Assembly (NCBI RefSeq): GCF_028682455.1
Contig: NZ_JANHLD010000001.1
Span: 248,001-312,000, forward strand
DNA: 64,000 nt
Source: Pseudomonas putida
Lineage (GTDB): Bacteria > Pseudomonadota > Gammaproteobacteria > Pseudomonadales > Pseudomonadaceae
Reading direction: 5' to 3'
The translations under genes and the position numbers were made by a program. Positions 48,159-57,017 of the stretch are shown here, piece by piece. Under the pieces are notes generated by a model that saw nothing but the letters and a program-made list of their open reading frames with translations, was not told the DNA's origin and searched no databases. How positions within the stretch are numbered: position 1 is the first letter of the stretch; the number at the start of each line of letters is the position of its first letter.

Positions 48159-48449
48159 ATGACAACCCTTTCCCAAGCCCTGCACGCCTGCGACATGCTC
48201 CTGGTCGACGGCCTGCACGCCTTTGACTTCACCTTCGACGACACCGGCCTGCACATCGAGTGCATGGATGGCCGGGCACTCAAGAAGTGGTCCTTCTCAC
48301 CCGAACAGATCGCCGCCGCCCGTGCCGAGGGCCAGGACTGGCTTATCGCTGCCGACACCAGCGAGCATCGACTAGTCTGTATGAGTGCCTTTCGCGCACC
48401 GGACGAGGATGACGATGAAACGCCAGCTGACGACCCTGCTGATCGCTAG
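48159..48449 (+). CDS. Small conserved pseudomonad protein (DUF5629-like)
   Basis: 96-aa predicted cytoplasmic acidic protein, MTTLSQALHACDMLLVDGLH followed by FDFTFDDTGLHIECMDGRALKKW, ending EDDDETPADDPADR. It resembles DUF5629, a Pseudomonas-specific family of unknown function; this is my recollection of the family, not a search result. I chose ATG 48159; the upstream in-frame codons come from the REP. Its last 35 bases overlap the lactonase gene. Confidence 0.7.
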   Translation: MTTLSQALHACDMLLVDGLHAFDFTFDDTGLHIECMDGRALKKWSFSPEQIAAARAEGQDWLIAADTSEHRLVCMSAFRAPDEDDDETPADDPADR

Positions 48450-49554
48450 TGCGATGAGTGTCTGTGCCACCGCCCACAGCGCGCAGTTGCTGGTGGGCAG
48501 CTACACCGATGGCGCCAGCGAAGGGTTGTACCGCTATGCGTTCAGCAGCGTCAGTGGCCTGATCGGCGAAAAGCCGTTACAGGTGCTCAAAAGCGATAAC
48601 CCCTCCTGGTTGACCCTGTCGGTGGACAAGCGGCTGTTGTTCGCGGTCAACGAGAACGGCGACGGCAAGGGCCAGGCCAGCAGCTTTTCCATAAGTGCCA
48701 AAGACGGCAACCTCAAGCCGCTCAACCAGGTCAGCAGCGCCGGTGACGAGCCGACCCATGCCAGCCTCAGTCATGACCAGCGCTACCTGTTCGTTGCCAA
48801 CTACGGCGTGCAGCCGACCCCGGGCGGCAGCCTGAGCGTGCTGCCGGTCGACAAGGATGGCAGGTTGCAGGCTTCGGTACAGCAGGACCGCCACAAAGCC
48901 AGCGGCGCCAACCCGCAGCGTCAGGCCGGGCCGCATGTACATTCGGTGGTGTCGTCCCCCGATGGGCATTTCGTCTTCGCCAGCGACCTGGGGGCCGACA
49001 AGGTGTTCATCTACCGCTACGACGGTGCCAGCCCCAAGCATCCGCTGAGCCCGGCCGAACCGCCTGCCGTTGACCTGCCACCCGGCAGTGGGCCGCGCCA
49101 CCTGGTATTCAGCAGCGATGGCAAGCAGGCCTACCTGACGCTGGAAATGAGCGCCCAGGTGGTGGTCTTCGAGCACAACGATGGCAAATTGATCGAGCGC
49201 CAGCGCCTGCCGCTGACCGATCAAAACGACGCCGCGGCCAAGGCGGCGGGCGCCTTGCACCTGTCGGCGGACGGGCGATTCCTGTATGTCAGCAACCGCG
49301 GTACGGCCAACGAGATTGTGGTGTTCGCCGTGGATGACGACAGCGGCAAGCTGATGAAGGTGCAACAGCGCAGCGTGGAGGGCGATCACCCCCGGGAGTT
49401 CACCCTCGACCCCTCCGGCAAGTTCCTGTTGGTGGCCAACCAGAAGAGCAACGAGATCGTGGTGATCCGCCGCGACCCGCGCAGCGGCATGCTGAGCGAA
49501 ACCGTGCAGAAGCTGCCCCAGGCCGCGCCCTCCGACCTGAAGTTTGTCGACTGA
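48415..49554 (+). CDS. Lactonase family beta-propeller protein (6-phosphogluconolactonase-like)
   Basis: 379-aa exported seven-bladed beta-propeller of the lactonase (Pgl/YbhE) family. A signal peptide (MKRQLTTLLIASAMSVCATA, cleaved near HSAQL) precedes repeats such as LYRYAFSSVSG, LFAVNENGDG, FVANYG, FVFASDLGADKVFIYRYDG and LYVSNRGTANEIVVF. AGGAT is in range of ATG 48415; ATG 48409 is an alternative. Secretion argues against a cytosolic pentose-phosphate role; the substrate is unknown. It overlaps the preceding small gene by 35 bases in another frame. Confidence 0.87.
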   Translation: MKRQLTTLLIASAMSVCATAHSAQLLVGSYTDGASEGLYRYAFSSVSGLIGEKPLQVLKSDNPSWLTLSVDKRLLFAVNENGDGKGQASSFSISAKDGNLKPLNQVSSAGDEPTHASLSHDQRYLFVANYGVQPTPGGSLSVLPVDKDGRLQASVQQDRHKASGANPQRQAGPHVHSVVSSPDGHFVFASDLGADKVFIYRYDGASPKHPLSPAEPPAVDLPPGSGPRHLVFSSDGKQAYLTLEMSAQVVVFEHNDGKLIERQRLPLTDQNDAAAKAAGALHLSADGRFLYVSNRGTANEIVVFAVDDDSGKLMKVQQRSVEGDHPREFTLDPSGKFLLVANQKSNEIVVIRRDPRSGMLSETVQKLPQAAPSDLKFVD

Positions 49555-49600
49555 CTATCAACCGCCTTGATAATGGCTACTGCTGCAATGAATTTCTGTG

Positions 49601-49653
49601 CGCCGCTTGGGCGGCGTAAGTTTGAACCACGGCCTGAAACGGCCACTTCAAAC
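49601..49653 (+). promoter_or_regulatory. Two tandem hairpins between lactonase and small exported protein
   Basis: CGCCGC-TTGG-GCGGCG (49601-49616) forms a 6-bp stem-loop. GTTTGAA/TTCAAAC (49620-49653), with an inner GGCC/GGCC, forms a second. They lie after the lactonase stop and end 22 bp before the small gene start. Neither has a U-tract. Confidence 0.45.
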
Positions 49654-49675
49654 CACAGACTTCGAGATCAGCGCC

Positions 49676-49843
49676 ATGAACTTCAATATCTTCCCGGTCA
49701 TCGCCGCTTCTGCCATTTCTGCTTCGGTTGTGTTGCCTGCCCACGCTCAGGTCGAAATCAGCGAACGCAAATCCTCTACCCCCAGCTACACCCAGAAATA
49801 CCTGCAGCAAAGTGCCCGTTTCTATGCCGCGCTGAGCCATTGA
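49676..49843 (+). CDS. Small exported protein, 55 aa
   Basis: MNFNIFPVIAASAISASVV, then LPAHA with a likely signal-peptidase site, then a mature segment of about 31 residues (QVEISERKSSTPSYTQKYLQ, QSARFYAALSH). The signal-peptide pattern is clear. The mature part has no Cys and is rich in Ser/Tyr/Gln. No family recognised. It follows two hairpins and precedes a truncated REP. The Shine-Dalgarno is weak (GAGATC, about 10 bases upstream). Confidence 0.6.
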   Translation: MNFNIFPVIAASAISASVVLPAHAQVEISERKSSTPSYTQKYLQQSARFYAALSH

Positions 49844-49844
49844 T

Positions 49845-49857
49845 TGTAGGAGCGGGC
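49845..49857 (+). repeat. Truncated REP relic
   Basis: TGTAGGAGCGGGC matches the outer half of the REP elements elsewhere in the window and stops abruptly before the GST gene end. Confidence 0.55.
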
Positions 49858-49862
49858 GTGAA

Positions 49863-50456
49863 TCACTTCGCCATGATCGCCTTGAACAGCGCCGACTCCA
49901 GCCAGCCGTGCAACCAGGCACGTACGCGTGGGTAGGGCGCCTGCTCTAACCACTGCGGCTCAACCCCGGCAAACTGGCGCATCAATGGCAGCAAAGCAGC
50001 ATCCGCGAGGCTCGGGTGATCTGCGAACAGGTACGCATGCTGTGCCAATAGCGCTTCGAGCTCCGCCAGCCAGGCCTCGGCCTGCTGGCGGTAGTGCTCT
50101 CGCGAATGCTCGGGGTAGCGCTCGGCGTACTTGTACAGGTTGACCCGAACCTTGAAATCGCGGTCGTTGCGCTCGATCAGGGCATCGGCCGCCTGCGCGG
50201 CCACCGGGTCCGCACGCAGCAGCCAGTCCTGCGGGTCGTGCCGGGCCAATGCCCAGCGCATGATCTCCAGGCTCTCATCGAGCACGCCTTCATCCGTACT
50301 CAATACCGGCACCGTACCCTTGGGCGAAAGCTCAAGCAGTTCGGCGGGCTTGGCTTTCAGGCTCACCTCGCACACCTGGACCGGGCACTCGGCATAGCGC
50401 AGCGCCAGGCGTGCACGCATGGCCCAGGGGCAGCGACGGAAGGAGTACAGGATCAT
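49863..50456 (-). CDS. Glutathione S-transferase-like protein
   Basis: 197-aa protein with an N-terminal thioredoxin-fold domain. The CPWA motif (Cys9) gives a cysteine-type GST active site, and GTVPVLSTDEGVLDESLEIMRW carries the cis-Pro and glutathione-binding Glu-Ser. An all-helical C-terminal domain follows. The CPxA form is typical of Omega/Xi-like GSTs with thiol-transfer activity. Its ATG overlaps the sbcC stop (ATGA), so it is the last gene of the sbcD-sbcC operon. Confidence 0.87.
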   Translation of the reverse strand: MILYSFRRCPWAMRARLALRYAECPVQVCEVSLKAKPAELLELSPKGTVPVLSTDEGVLDESLEIMRWALARHDPQDWLLRADPVAAQAADALIERNDRDFKVRVNLYKYAERYPEHSREHYRQQAEAWLAELEALLAQHAYLFADHPSLADAALLPLMRQFAGVEPQWLEQAPYPRVRAWLHGWLESALFKAIMAK

Positions 50457-53400
50457 CCGCTGACCTCCACGCTGCTCAGGCCATTGCCTTGGCGCCTGAC
50501 TTGAATCTGCACCGGAATCCGCTCGTGCATTTCCTGCACGTGGGAAATCACCGCGACCTTGCGGCCCTGGGCCTGCAAGCCATCCAGGGCATCCATGGCC
50601 AGTTGTAGCGACTCAGGATCCAGGCTGCCAAAACCTTCGTCGATGAACAGCGACTCGATGCGCAGAGTACTTGATGCCATCGACGCCAGCCCCAGCGCCA
50701 AGGCCAGCGACACCAGGAAGGTCTCGCCACCCGACAACGAGTGCACCGAGCGCAGTTCGTCGCCCATTTCGGTATCCATCACCAAAAGGCCGAGCAGGCT
50801 GCCGCCACGCTTGAGGCGGTAGCGGCGGGCCAGCTGGCGCAATTGGGCGTTGGCGTGATGCACCAGCAGGTCGAGGTTGTAGCCCTGGGCGATCTTGCGG
50901 AAGGTGTCGCCGGTGGCAGAGCCGATCAGTGCATTGAGCCGTGCCCAGCGCTGCCACTGGGCATACGCCTGGGCGATCTGCTCGGCCAGGGCCTGGTTGG
51001 CCTGTTGGCGGCGCTGGTCGTCGGCCTGCTCGGCACGCAGCTCCGCGCAGGCCTGTTCGCTGCTCGCAAGCTGGCCTTGCAGGCTTTCGATCGCCTGTTC
51101 AAGCGCTTCGGCTGGCAGTTCGAGCGTGGCCAGGGCCTGATGTTGCTCCAGGCGCTGCTGGCGCTCCTTGAGCAGAACCTGCGCTTGCTCCAGGGATTTG
51201 TCGCTGTCTTGCAGGCGCTGGCGCAATTGCGCGACAGCGTTGTCGTCGAATGCCAGCAGTTGCTCAAGACCACTGTCATCGAGCTCAGGATGAGCCTGGC
51301 GCCACTGTTCGATCTGTGCGCGGATTTCGCTGCCTTCCTGTTCAAGCGTGGCCCGGCGTTCTTCGCTGGCCTTGATCTGCGCGGCCAGTTCGACCAGTTG
51401 CGTCTGGGTGTCCTGCAATTGGCGGGCGGCCTGGGCGTCGAGCTGGCGCGCCTGCTCCACGGATTGCTCCAGGTGCTGCTGCCAGTGTTCGGCGCTGGGT
51501 TGCTCGCCGATCAGGGCGGTGAGGCTTGCCTGGCTCGCGTGTTGCTGGTGTTGCAGTTCGGCGTACTGCTGCTGCAGTTCCTGTTGTTTCTGCAGGCGGG
51601 ACTGCTGCTGAAGCTGGGCCTTGTCCAGGGTCTGCTGGCGCTCGCCGAGTTCTTGCTGTTCATCCTTTTGCCGTTGCAGCAAGTCCAGGCGCAAGGCCAG
51701 TTGCTGGTCCAGACGCAGGAATGTCGCCGCTGGCGCCTGGCGCAGGTCGTCGAGAATGTCGGCCGGCAGCAGGCTGGCGAAACTGGCCAGGTCTTGCTCC
51801 AGGCGCTCCTGATCGGCAGCCAGTGCCTGCTGCTGATGGCTCAGTTGCTGAATGGCCTGCTGGCTGGCTTCGGTTGCGGCCTGCAGTTGTTGCTGCAGGC
51901 GGGCGGCGTCCTTCTGCAAGGTCAGCAGGGTGTTCTGGCGTTGTTCGTCGCGGTTGATATCGTCGTTCAGGCGCCGCGCCTGCAGCTCCAGCCAGGCGGT
52001 ACGCTGGCTGATGTCCTGCTCGCACAGTACGGGGAACAGTTCATGGGCCTGAAGGGAGGGGGCCAGGGCCTGTTGCTGCTCGGCCAGTTGTTCCTGCTGG
52101 TGCAGGTACTCCTTGATCTGGCCGTTGACGCCGCCCAGTTGCGTACGCAATTCGTCGAGTTGTTGCTTCAGCGCATCGACCTGTTGCTGGGCGTTGCGCT
52201 CTTCGTCCTGGTCATGGCGGCCCAGGCTCTGCAGCAGGGCTTCAGGCTGGTGGTAAGGGTGCTCCTGGCTGCCGCACACCGGGCAGGGCTGGTCATCCTG
52301 CAGCTGCGCGCGCAGCTCTTCGACGCTCTGGCTACGCGCCAGGCGCTGACGCTCGAGCAGTTGCCGGGTGACGTTCAGTGCCTGTTCGGCGGCGTTCAGC
52401 TGGGTCTTGCAGTTGAGGCCCTCGCCGATCAACTGCTCGCGTTGCTTGAGGGCGCTCTGCTGGCGCTCGCGAAGGGCAGCGAGGCGTTGATCGAGATCCT
52501 GCTGCTGGCTCCAGAGGCGGCCGAGTGTTTCTACCTGACGTTGCTGCTGGCGGTTTTTCTGCAACAGCTCACTCAGCAGGCCGACCTGTTCGGCCAAGGC
52601 GTCGGGCTCGGCCTGGGCTTCGTGGTAGAGCAGGGCGATGGCGGCGCGCTGTTGCTCCAGCGCGGCGCTGGCCTGTGTGACCCGGTCTTGCAGGCCGGGT
52701 AGCTCCGCGCGGCCCTGGTTCAGCCGATTACCCAGTTGCATCAGCTGTTGCAGGCGATCGCGGTAGGCATTCCACGCCTCGCCGAGGCCGGCGAGGGAAG
52801 CGCTTTGGGCCAGTTGTTCGCTGATCTGGCCGAGGCGTTGTTCGCTCAAGCGCTGCTGTTCGACCAGGCTGTCCAGCTGTTGCTGGCCTTCGCTGCTGGC
52901 CAGTTCTGCCTGCTGCTTGAGGGTGTCACAACTGGCCAACTCCTGGGACAGGCGCGCCAGGGTGTTCTGCTCGGCAAAAGCCTGGCGCAACAAGGGGGCA
53001 CTTTCGCTGTGTCGTGCCTGGGCTTGCGCCAGTGCCTGCTGGGCGTCGAGTTGCTGCGCCTGCAGGTGCTGCTGGCGTGCTTGCAGATCGCAGTGCTGTT
53101 GGCGCTGGGCACTGATGCTGGCGGCCAGGGGCGCCAGCTGGCTGTCGAGCGCCTGCTGGCGGGCAAACTGATGGCGCTGCGGTGCCAGGTGCTCCAGGCG
53201 TTTCAGGCTCAGGCGCTCGACTTGCAGGCTGTCACTGTGCTGCTGGGCACTGAGCAATTGTTCGGTGCTGCTCTGCACTTGGACTTGCAGTTGCAGCAGT
53301 TCGGTCATCCAGGCCCGTTGCAATTCAAGCTGGCGCAGTCGGGCCTGCTCGCCCTTGAGCTGCTCGACGGCCAGGTTATAACGCTGGTCGAGTTCGGCAC

Positions 53401-54100
53401 GGGCTTGTGGCGCCAGGGGCATGACCCCGGCGGCCTGGTCCTGCAGGGCCTTGTGGGCTTCCTCGGCTTCCTTGTTCTTGCTGTAGGCGCGGCGCCCCAG
53501 CTGGCTGTAGATCGCCGTGTTGGTGAGTTTTTCCAGCAGTTCGCTGCGGTCTTTGTCGTCGGCCTTGAGGAAGGCGCTGAACTCGCTCTGGGCCAGCATC
53601 ACGGCGCGGGTGAACTGCTCGAAGTTCAAGCCCAGGCGCAATTCGATCAGTTGCTTGTACTCACCTTTGCTCTGGTTGCTCAGCAGTTGGTCGCTGTCGA
53701 GGTCATGCAGGCTCTGGCGGCTGCCCTGCAGTTTGCCATTGGGCTTGTCGCGGGCGCGGTTGGCTTCCCAGCGGGCACGGTAGTGGCGTCCGTCGATACC
53801 GACGAAGTCGACCTCGGCAAAGCCGCTGCCGGTACCGCGGCGCAACAGGGTGCGCGGGTCGCTGGTGAGGATGTCGCTGTCGACTTCCGGCAGCTTGGTT
53901 TCGCGGCCGATGTTGCTTAGCCGCGGTACCGCACCGAAAAGCGCCAGGCACAGGGCATCGAGCAAGGTGCTCTTGCCGGCGCCGGTGGGGCCGGTGATGG
54001 CGAACAGGCCGGCGCTGGCCAGGGGCTCGGCGGTAAAGTCGATTTCGAAGGGGCCGGCCAGGGAGGCCAGGTTCTTCAGGCGGATGGCAAGAATCTTCAT
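50453..54100 (-). CDS. sbcC: Exonuclease subunit SbcC (Rad50-type ATPase)
   Basis: 1215-aa SMC-like ATPase that with SbcD cleaves DNA hairpins and processes double-strand ends. Walker A GPTGAGKST lies near residue 37. Two very long Gln/Leu-rich coiled coils surround a zinc hook CPVCGS in the middle. The C-terminal signature LSGGETFLVSLALAL and Walker B SLFIDEGFGSLDPESL close the ATPase. Overlaps of 4 bases with sbcD (upstream) and the GST gene (downstream) mark an operon. Confidence 0.96.
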   Translation of the reverse strand: MKILAIRLKNLASLAGPFEIDFTAEPLASAGLFAITGPTGAGKSTLLDALCLALFGAVPRLSNIGRETKLPEVDSDILTSDPRTLLRRGTGSGFAEVDFVGIDGRHYRARWEANRARDKPNGKLQGSRQSLHDLDSDQLLSNQSKGEYKQLIELRLGLNFEQFTRAVMLAQSEFSAFLKADDKDRSELLEKLTNTAIYSQLGRRAYSKNKEAEEAHKALQDQAAGVMPLAPQARAELDQRYNLAVEQLKGEQARLRQLELQRAWMTELLQLQVQVQSSTEQLLSAQQHSDSLQVERLSLKRLEHLAPQRHQFARQQALDSQLAPLAASISAQRQQHCDLQARQQHLQAQQLDAQQALAQAQARHSESAPLLRQAFAEQNTLARLSQELASCDTLKQQAELASSEGQQQLDSLVEQQRLSEQRLGQISEQLAQSASLAGLGEAWNAYRDRLQQLMQLGNRLNQGRAELPGLQDRVTQASAALEQQRAAIALLYHEAQAEPDALAEQVGLLSELLQKNRQQQRQVETLGRLWSQQQDLDQRLAALRERQQSALKQREQLIGEGLNCKTQLNAAEQALNVTRQLLERQRLARSQSVEELRAQLQDDQPCPVCGSQEHPYHQPEALLQSLGRHDQDEERNAQQQVDALKQQLDELRTQLGGVNGQIKEYLHQQEQLAEQQQALAPSLQAHELFPVLCEQDISQRTAWLELQARRLNDDINRDEQRQNTLLTLQKDAARLQQQLQAATEASQQAIQQLSHQQQALAADQERLEQDLASFASLLPADILDDLRQAPAATFLRLDQQLALRLDLLQRQKDEQQELGERQQTLDKAQLQQQSRLQKQQELQQQYAELQHQQHASQASLTALIGEQPSAEHWQQHLEQSVEQARQLDAQAARQLQDTQTQLVELAAQIKASEERRATLEQEGSEIRAQIEQWRQAHPELDDSGLEQLLAFDDNAVAQLRQRLQDSDKSLEQAQVLLKERQQRLEQHQALATLELPAEALEQAIESLQGQLASSEQACAELRAEQADDQRRQQANQALAEQIAQAYAQWQRWARLNALIGSATGDTFRKIAQGYNLDLLVHHANAQLRQLARRYRLKRGGSLLGLLVMDTEMGDELRSVHSLSGGETFLVSLALALGLASMASSTLRIESLFIDEGFGSLDPESLQLAMDALDGLQAQGRKVAVISHVQEMHERIPVQIQVRRQGNGLSSVEVSG

Positions 54101-55338
54101 GGCTGCTCCTCCTCGTGCTGGACGTCCTGCAGCAACAGGGCAAAGTCGGCCAGGGTCTGTTCGTCCACGGCACTGCCGTAGGCCTGGGCCCAGGCACGGC
54201 TGAACAGCTCGTGCGGGGTCAGTTGGCCCAGATCCACCAGGGCGGCCTCATCCAGCTCATCGCCTGCGCGGTTGCCGGCGTATTCGGCGCCGATGCGTAC
54301 CAGGCGCACGGCCTTGCCCTGCAGGGCGGCTTCCAGTTGCTGGCGCAGGTCGGGCTGCGGTTCATCCAGCTGCACCCGGATCTCCAGCCAGGGCTGGCGT
54401 TGCGGGTCGTCAAGCAGGTCGACCACCGGCAGGTCGGCCAGTTGCCCGAGAATTTCGGCCAGAGGTGCCGGGCCCAGGCGCTGCAAGTGCACCGCCCGCG
54501 GCACCAGGCGCGACTCGACGCTGACCAGCGTGGCGCCGTCCAGTTCGATCTCGAGGATCTGGTGCTGATAACCGATTTCGGAGAACGACAGCGGGATCGG
54601 CGAGCCGCTGTAGCGGATGCGCTCTTCGCGGTTGACCCGCTGCGGTTTGTGCAGATGTCCCAGGGCCACGTAGCTGATGTCCTTGCTGAACAGGCTGGCA
54701 GGCAGGGCCTCGGCGTTGCCGATGATCAGGCTGCGTTCGGAGTCCTCCGAAATCGAGCCCCCGGCCATGTGCGCGTGGCTGACGGCGATCAGGGCCTGGC
54801 CGGGCTTGCGTCGTTCCAGCGCGGCGTCGATCAGGCGTTCGTGTACCTGGCGGATACCGCGCAGGTAATCGTCGCCCAGGTGGGCGCCGGTCACTTCGGC
54901 AGGGCGCAGGAAGGGCAGGGCCAGGCACCAGGCCGCGACCTTGCCGCGGGCGTTGGTCAGCGGGATCAACAGCCGGTCGCTGTCCAGTACGCCTTCATCG
55001 AGCCACTGCACCCGGCCCAGGGCGTGGGTGCGCAGGCGCCGCATCAGCGGTGCCGGCAGCTCGATACGCGAGCCCGAGTCATGGTTGCCGGCAATCATCA
55101 CGATGTTCAGCTTGGGCTGCTGTTCGTGGGCCTGGACGATGAAGTCGTAGAGGCGTTCCTGGGCTTTGACCGGCGGGTTGACCGTGTCGAAGATATCGCC
55201 GGCGATCAACAGCGCATCGGGTTGGCGCAGCTTGAGCTGGCCGAGCAGCCAATCGAGAAAGCAGGCGTGTTCGAAATCGCGTTCCTGGCCATGCAGGGTT
55301 TGACCCAGGTGCCAGTCGGAGGTGTGAAACAGACGCAT
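54097..55338 (-). CDS. sbcD: Exonuclease subunit SbcD (Mre11-type nuclease)
   Basis: 413-aa metallophosphoesterase nuclease partner of SbcC. Motifs in order: HTSDWHLGQTLHGQERDFEH, AGDIFDTVNPP, AGNHDSGSR and, further on, VSHAHM and ALGHLHKPQ. All Mn-binding His/Asp positions are present. It is the first gene of the operon; a gap of 50 bp separates it from the end of batD on the same strand. Confidence 0.96.
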   Translation of the reverse strand: MRLFHTSDWHLGQTLHGQERDFEHACFLDWLLGQLKLRQPDALLIAGDIFDTVNPPVKAQERLYDFIVQAHEQQPKLNIVMIAGNHDSGSRIELPAPLMRRLRTHALGRVQWLDEGVLDSDRLLIPLTNARGKVAAWCLALPFLRPAEVTGAHLGDDYLRGIRQVHERLIDAALERRKPGQALIAVSHAHMAGGSISEDSERSLIIGNAEALPASLFSKDISYVALGHLHKPQRVNREERIRYSGSPIPLSFSEIGYQHQILEIELDGATLVSVESRLVPRAVHLQRLGPAPLAEILGQLADLPVVDLLDDPQRQPWLEIRVQLDEPQPDLRQQLEAALQGKAVRLVRIGAEYAGNRAGDELDEAALVDLGQLTPHELFSRAWAQAYGSAVDEQTLADFALLLQDVQHEEEQP

Positions 55339-55388
55339 GAGGGGTTCCGCAGATTGCCGGTGCAGCGCCGGGGCGCTGCACCTGGAGG

Positions 55389-57017
55389 TTATTTGGGGTA
55401 GAGCGGTGGCAGGCTGCCGTTCTCGCTCGCGGCCGGCTGGATCTGTTCGGCCGCCGGTATGGTGCCAATGGCACGCCAGAGTTCTTCACCCTGCCAATAC
55501 TGCCCGGTTTCGCTGTAGAGGGCACCGTTGAGGCCGTCCAGTGCATCGGACAGTGGCACGAAGCGAGCGGCCATTTCAGCCAGGGTTTCCGGTTGCTGGC
55601 GTGCCCAGGCATCCAGGGCCTGGCGGGTTGCCTGGGGATCGTTGGCCTGGCAGGCACGCTTGAGGTCGTCCAGCAGGGTGCGTGGGCTCGGTCCGGCCTG
55701 CGCTGCCCGCAACACGGCCGGTTGCGAACGCGCTCGCCACCAGAGGGCAAAGCCCAGCAGGGTGGTCAAGGCCAGTACCAGGGTACTCAGTTGCCACGGC
55801 CACACGGGGCGAGCAGCGGTACTGAGCGGGTCGACGCTGGCAGGCTTGTCGGCGCTCAGGGCCGGGTTGTCCTGGATCTGCAGGCTGCGCGCCGGCAGGC
55901 TGCTGTGCTCCAGGTGGTCTTCACGAGTGTTCCACCAGAACACTTCCTGCGCCGGCAGGTCGAGCGTGCCGCTGTGGGTCGGGACCAGGGCTTCGCGCTC
56001 TTCGCGAATACCGAGCAAGCCACGGTCGTTGACCTGGTTGCGCAGTTGCGGCTGGTCCGGGTAGCGACGCAGGCCGACCACCTCGGTGGCCGGCAGCGGG
56101 GGCAGCTGGGCGCTGGACAAACCCTCGGCCTGGACAATCACGGTACGCGTCAGCGAGTCGCCGATCTGCGTCTGTTGCTGGGCCGGATCGGGGCTCCAGT
56201 GTTCTTCCAGGCTCAGGTTGCTGGTCGGCAGCCACGGGGCGTTGGCGGGGTAGTCGGCGGGTATCGGGTTGACCGTCAGTACCAGTGCCGTGGAGCTGAC
56301 ATGCACCTGTTTGCCGGCCCTGGGGGTGTTGAGTGCTTGCTCGGCATCGGTCTGGGCGGCGGTGGCGCTGAAGGTCAGGGCAGGTATCTTCAGGTCGCCG
56401 CTGTGTTGTGGGTAGATCGCGTAGCGCATTTCAATCACGCCGTGGCGGACCCCGTCGATGTCTTTCTCGAAGGTGCGCGATTCGCCCAGCGGTTCGACCT
56501 TGGCGTCGGCCAACTGCAAGGGGCTCAAGCTGCTGTCATCGTACAGGGGCACCGAGTGATAGATGCTCAAGGTCAATACGGCCTGGGCCTGCACATAGAC
56601 TTCAGGCTGGTCGAGACTGGCGTCGATGAATACCGGGCCGTGGTCTTCATCGCTGGCGGCCTCCACCAGCACCTGCAGGCTGATCGGCTCGCTGCGCAGC
56701 TCACCCATTTGCAGCGCCGGGATTTGCACGCTGCCGCTCTGGCGCGGCAGCAAGGTGATGATCCAGCGAGTGCCGGCCGACGTCTGCTCGTCGAGGCTGT
56801 TCAGGCTGTTGACCTGGCGGGTGCCGCGCACTTCGAAATTGGCGTCCAGTGGGGTCAGGTCCGGTTTGCCGAACTGGGTCACGTCCTGGGTCTGCAAGGT
56901 CAGCTCCAGGGTTTCGCCGGCGTTCAGGCGCGTGCGGTCAACACTGGCAAGCAGCGCCGCGGCCTGCACCTGCAGGCTGAGAAAGAGGCCGAGTACAACG
57001 ACGCAGACGCGACTCAT
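55389..57017 (-). CDS. BatD-like exported protein
   Basis: 542-aa BatD/oxygen-tolerance-type protein. A signal peptide (MSRVCVVVLGLFLSLQVQAA) precedes a periplasmic region of immunoglobulin-like beta domains (DRTRLNAGETLELTLQTQD; VYVQAQAVLTLSIYHSVPL) typical of BatD. One membrane helix near the C-terminus (WQLSTLVLALTTLLGFALWW) and a cytoplasmic tail follow. The start is ATG 57017, overlapping the batB stop (ATGA). Last gene of the moxR-bat cluster; no biochemical activity is established for the family. Confidence 0.88.
   Translation of the reverse strand: MSRVCVVVLGLFLSLQVQAAALLASVDRTRLNAGETLELTLQTQDVTQFGKPDLTPLDANFEVRGTRQVNSLNSLDEQTSAGTRWIITLLPRQSGSVQIPALQMGELRSEPISLQVLVEAASDEDHGPVFIDASLDQPEVYVQAQAVLTLSIYHSVPLYDDSSLSPLQLADAKVEPLGESRTFEKDIDGVRHGVIEMRYAIYPQHSGDLKIPALTFSATAAQTDAEQALNTPRAGKQVHVSSTALVLTVNPIPADYPANAPWLPTSNLSLEEHWSPDPAQQQTQIGDSLTRTVIVQAEGLSSAQLPPLPATEVVGLRRYPDQPQLRNQVNDRGLLGIREEREALVPTHSGTLDLPAQEVFWWNTREDHLEHSSLPARSLQIQDNPALSADKPASVDPLSTAARPVWPWQLSTLVLALTTLLGFALWWRARSQPAVLRAAQAGPSPRTLLDDLKRACQANDPQATRQALDAWARQQPETLAEMAARFVPLSDALDGLNGALYSETGQYWQGEELWRAIGTIPAAEQIQPAASENGSLPPLYPK

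Noticed and set aside
50741..54100. Long plus-strand frames opposite sbcC, rich in Leu, Ala and Gln
   Set aside because: These arise from the coiled-coil codon bias of sbcC on the other strand. The sbcC frame has Walker motifs and a zinc hook; the others have nothing.
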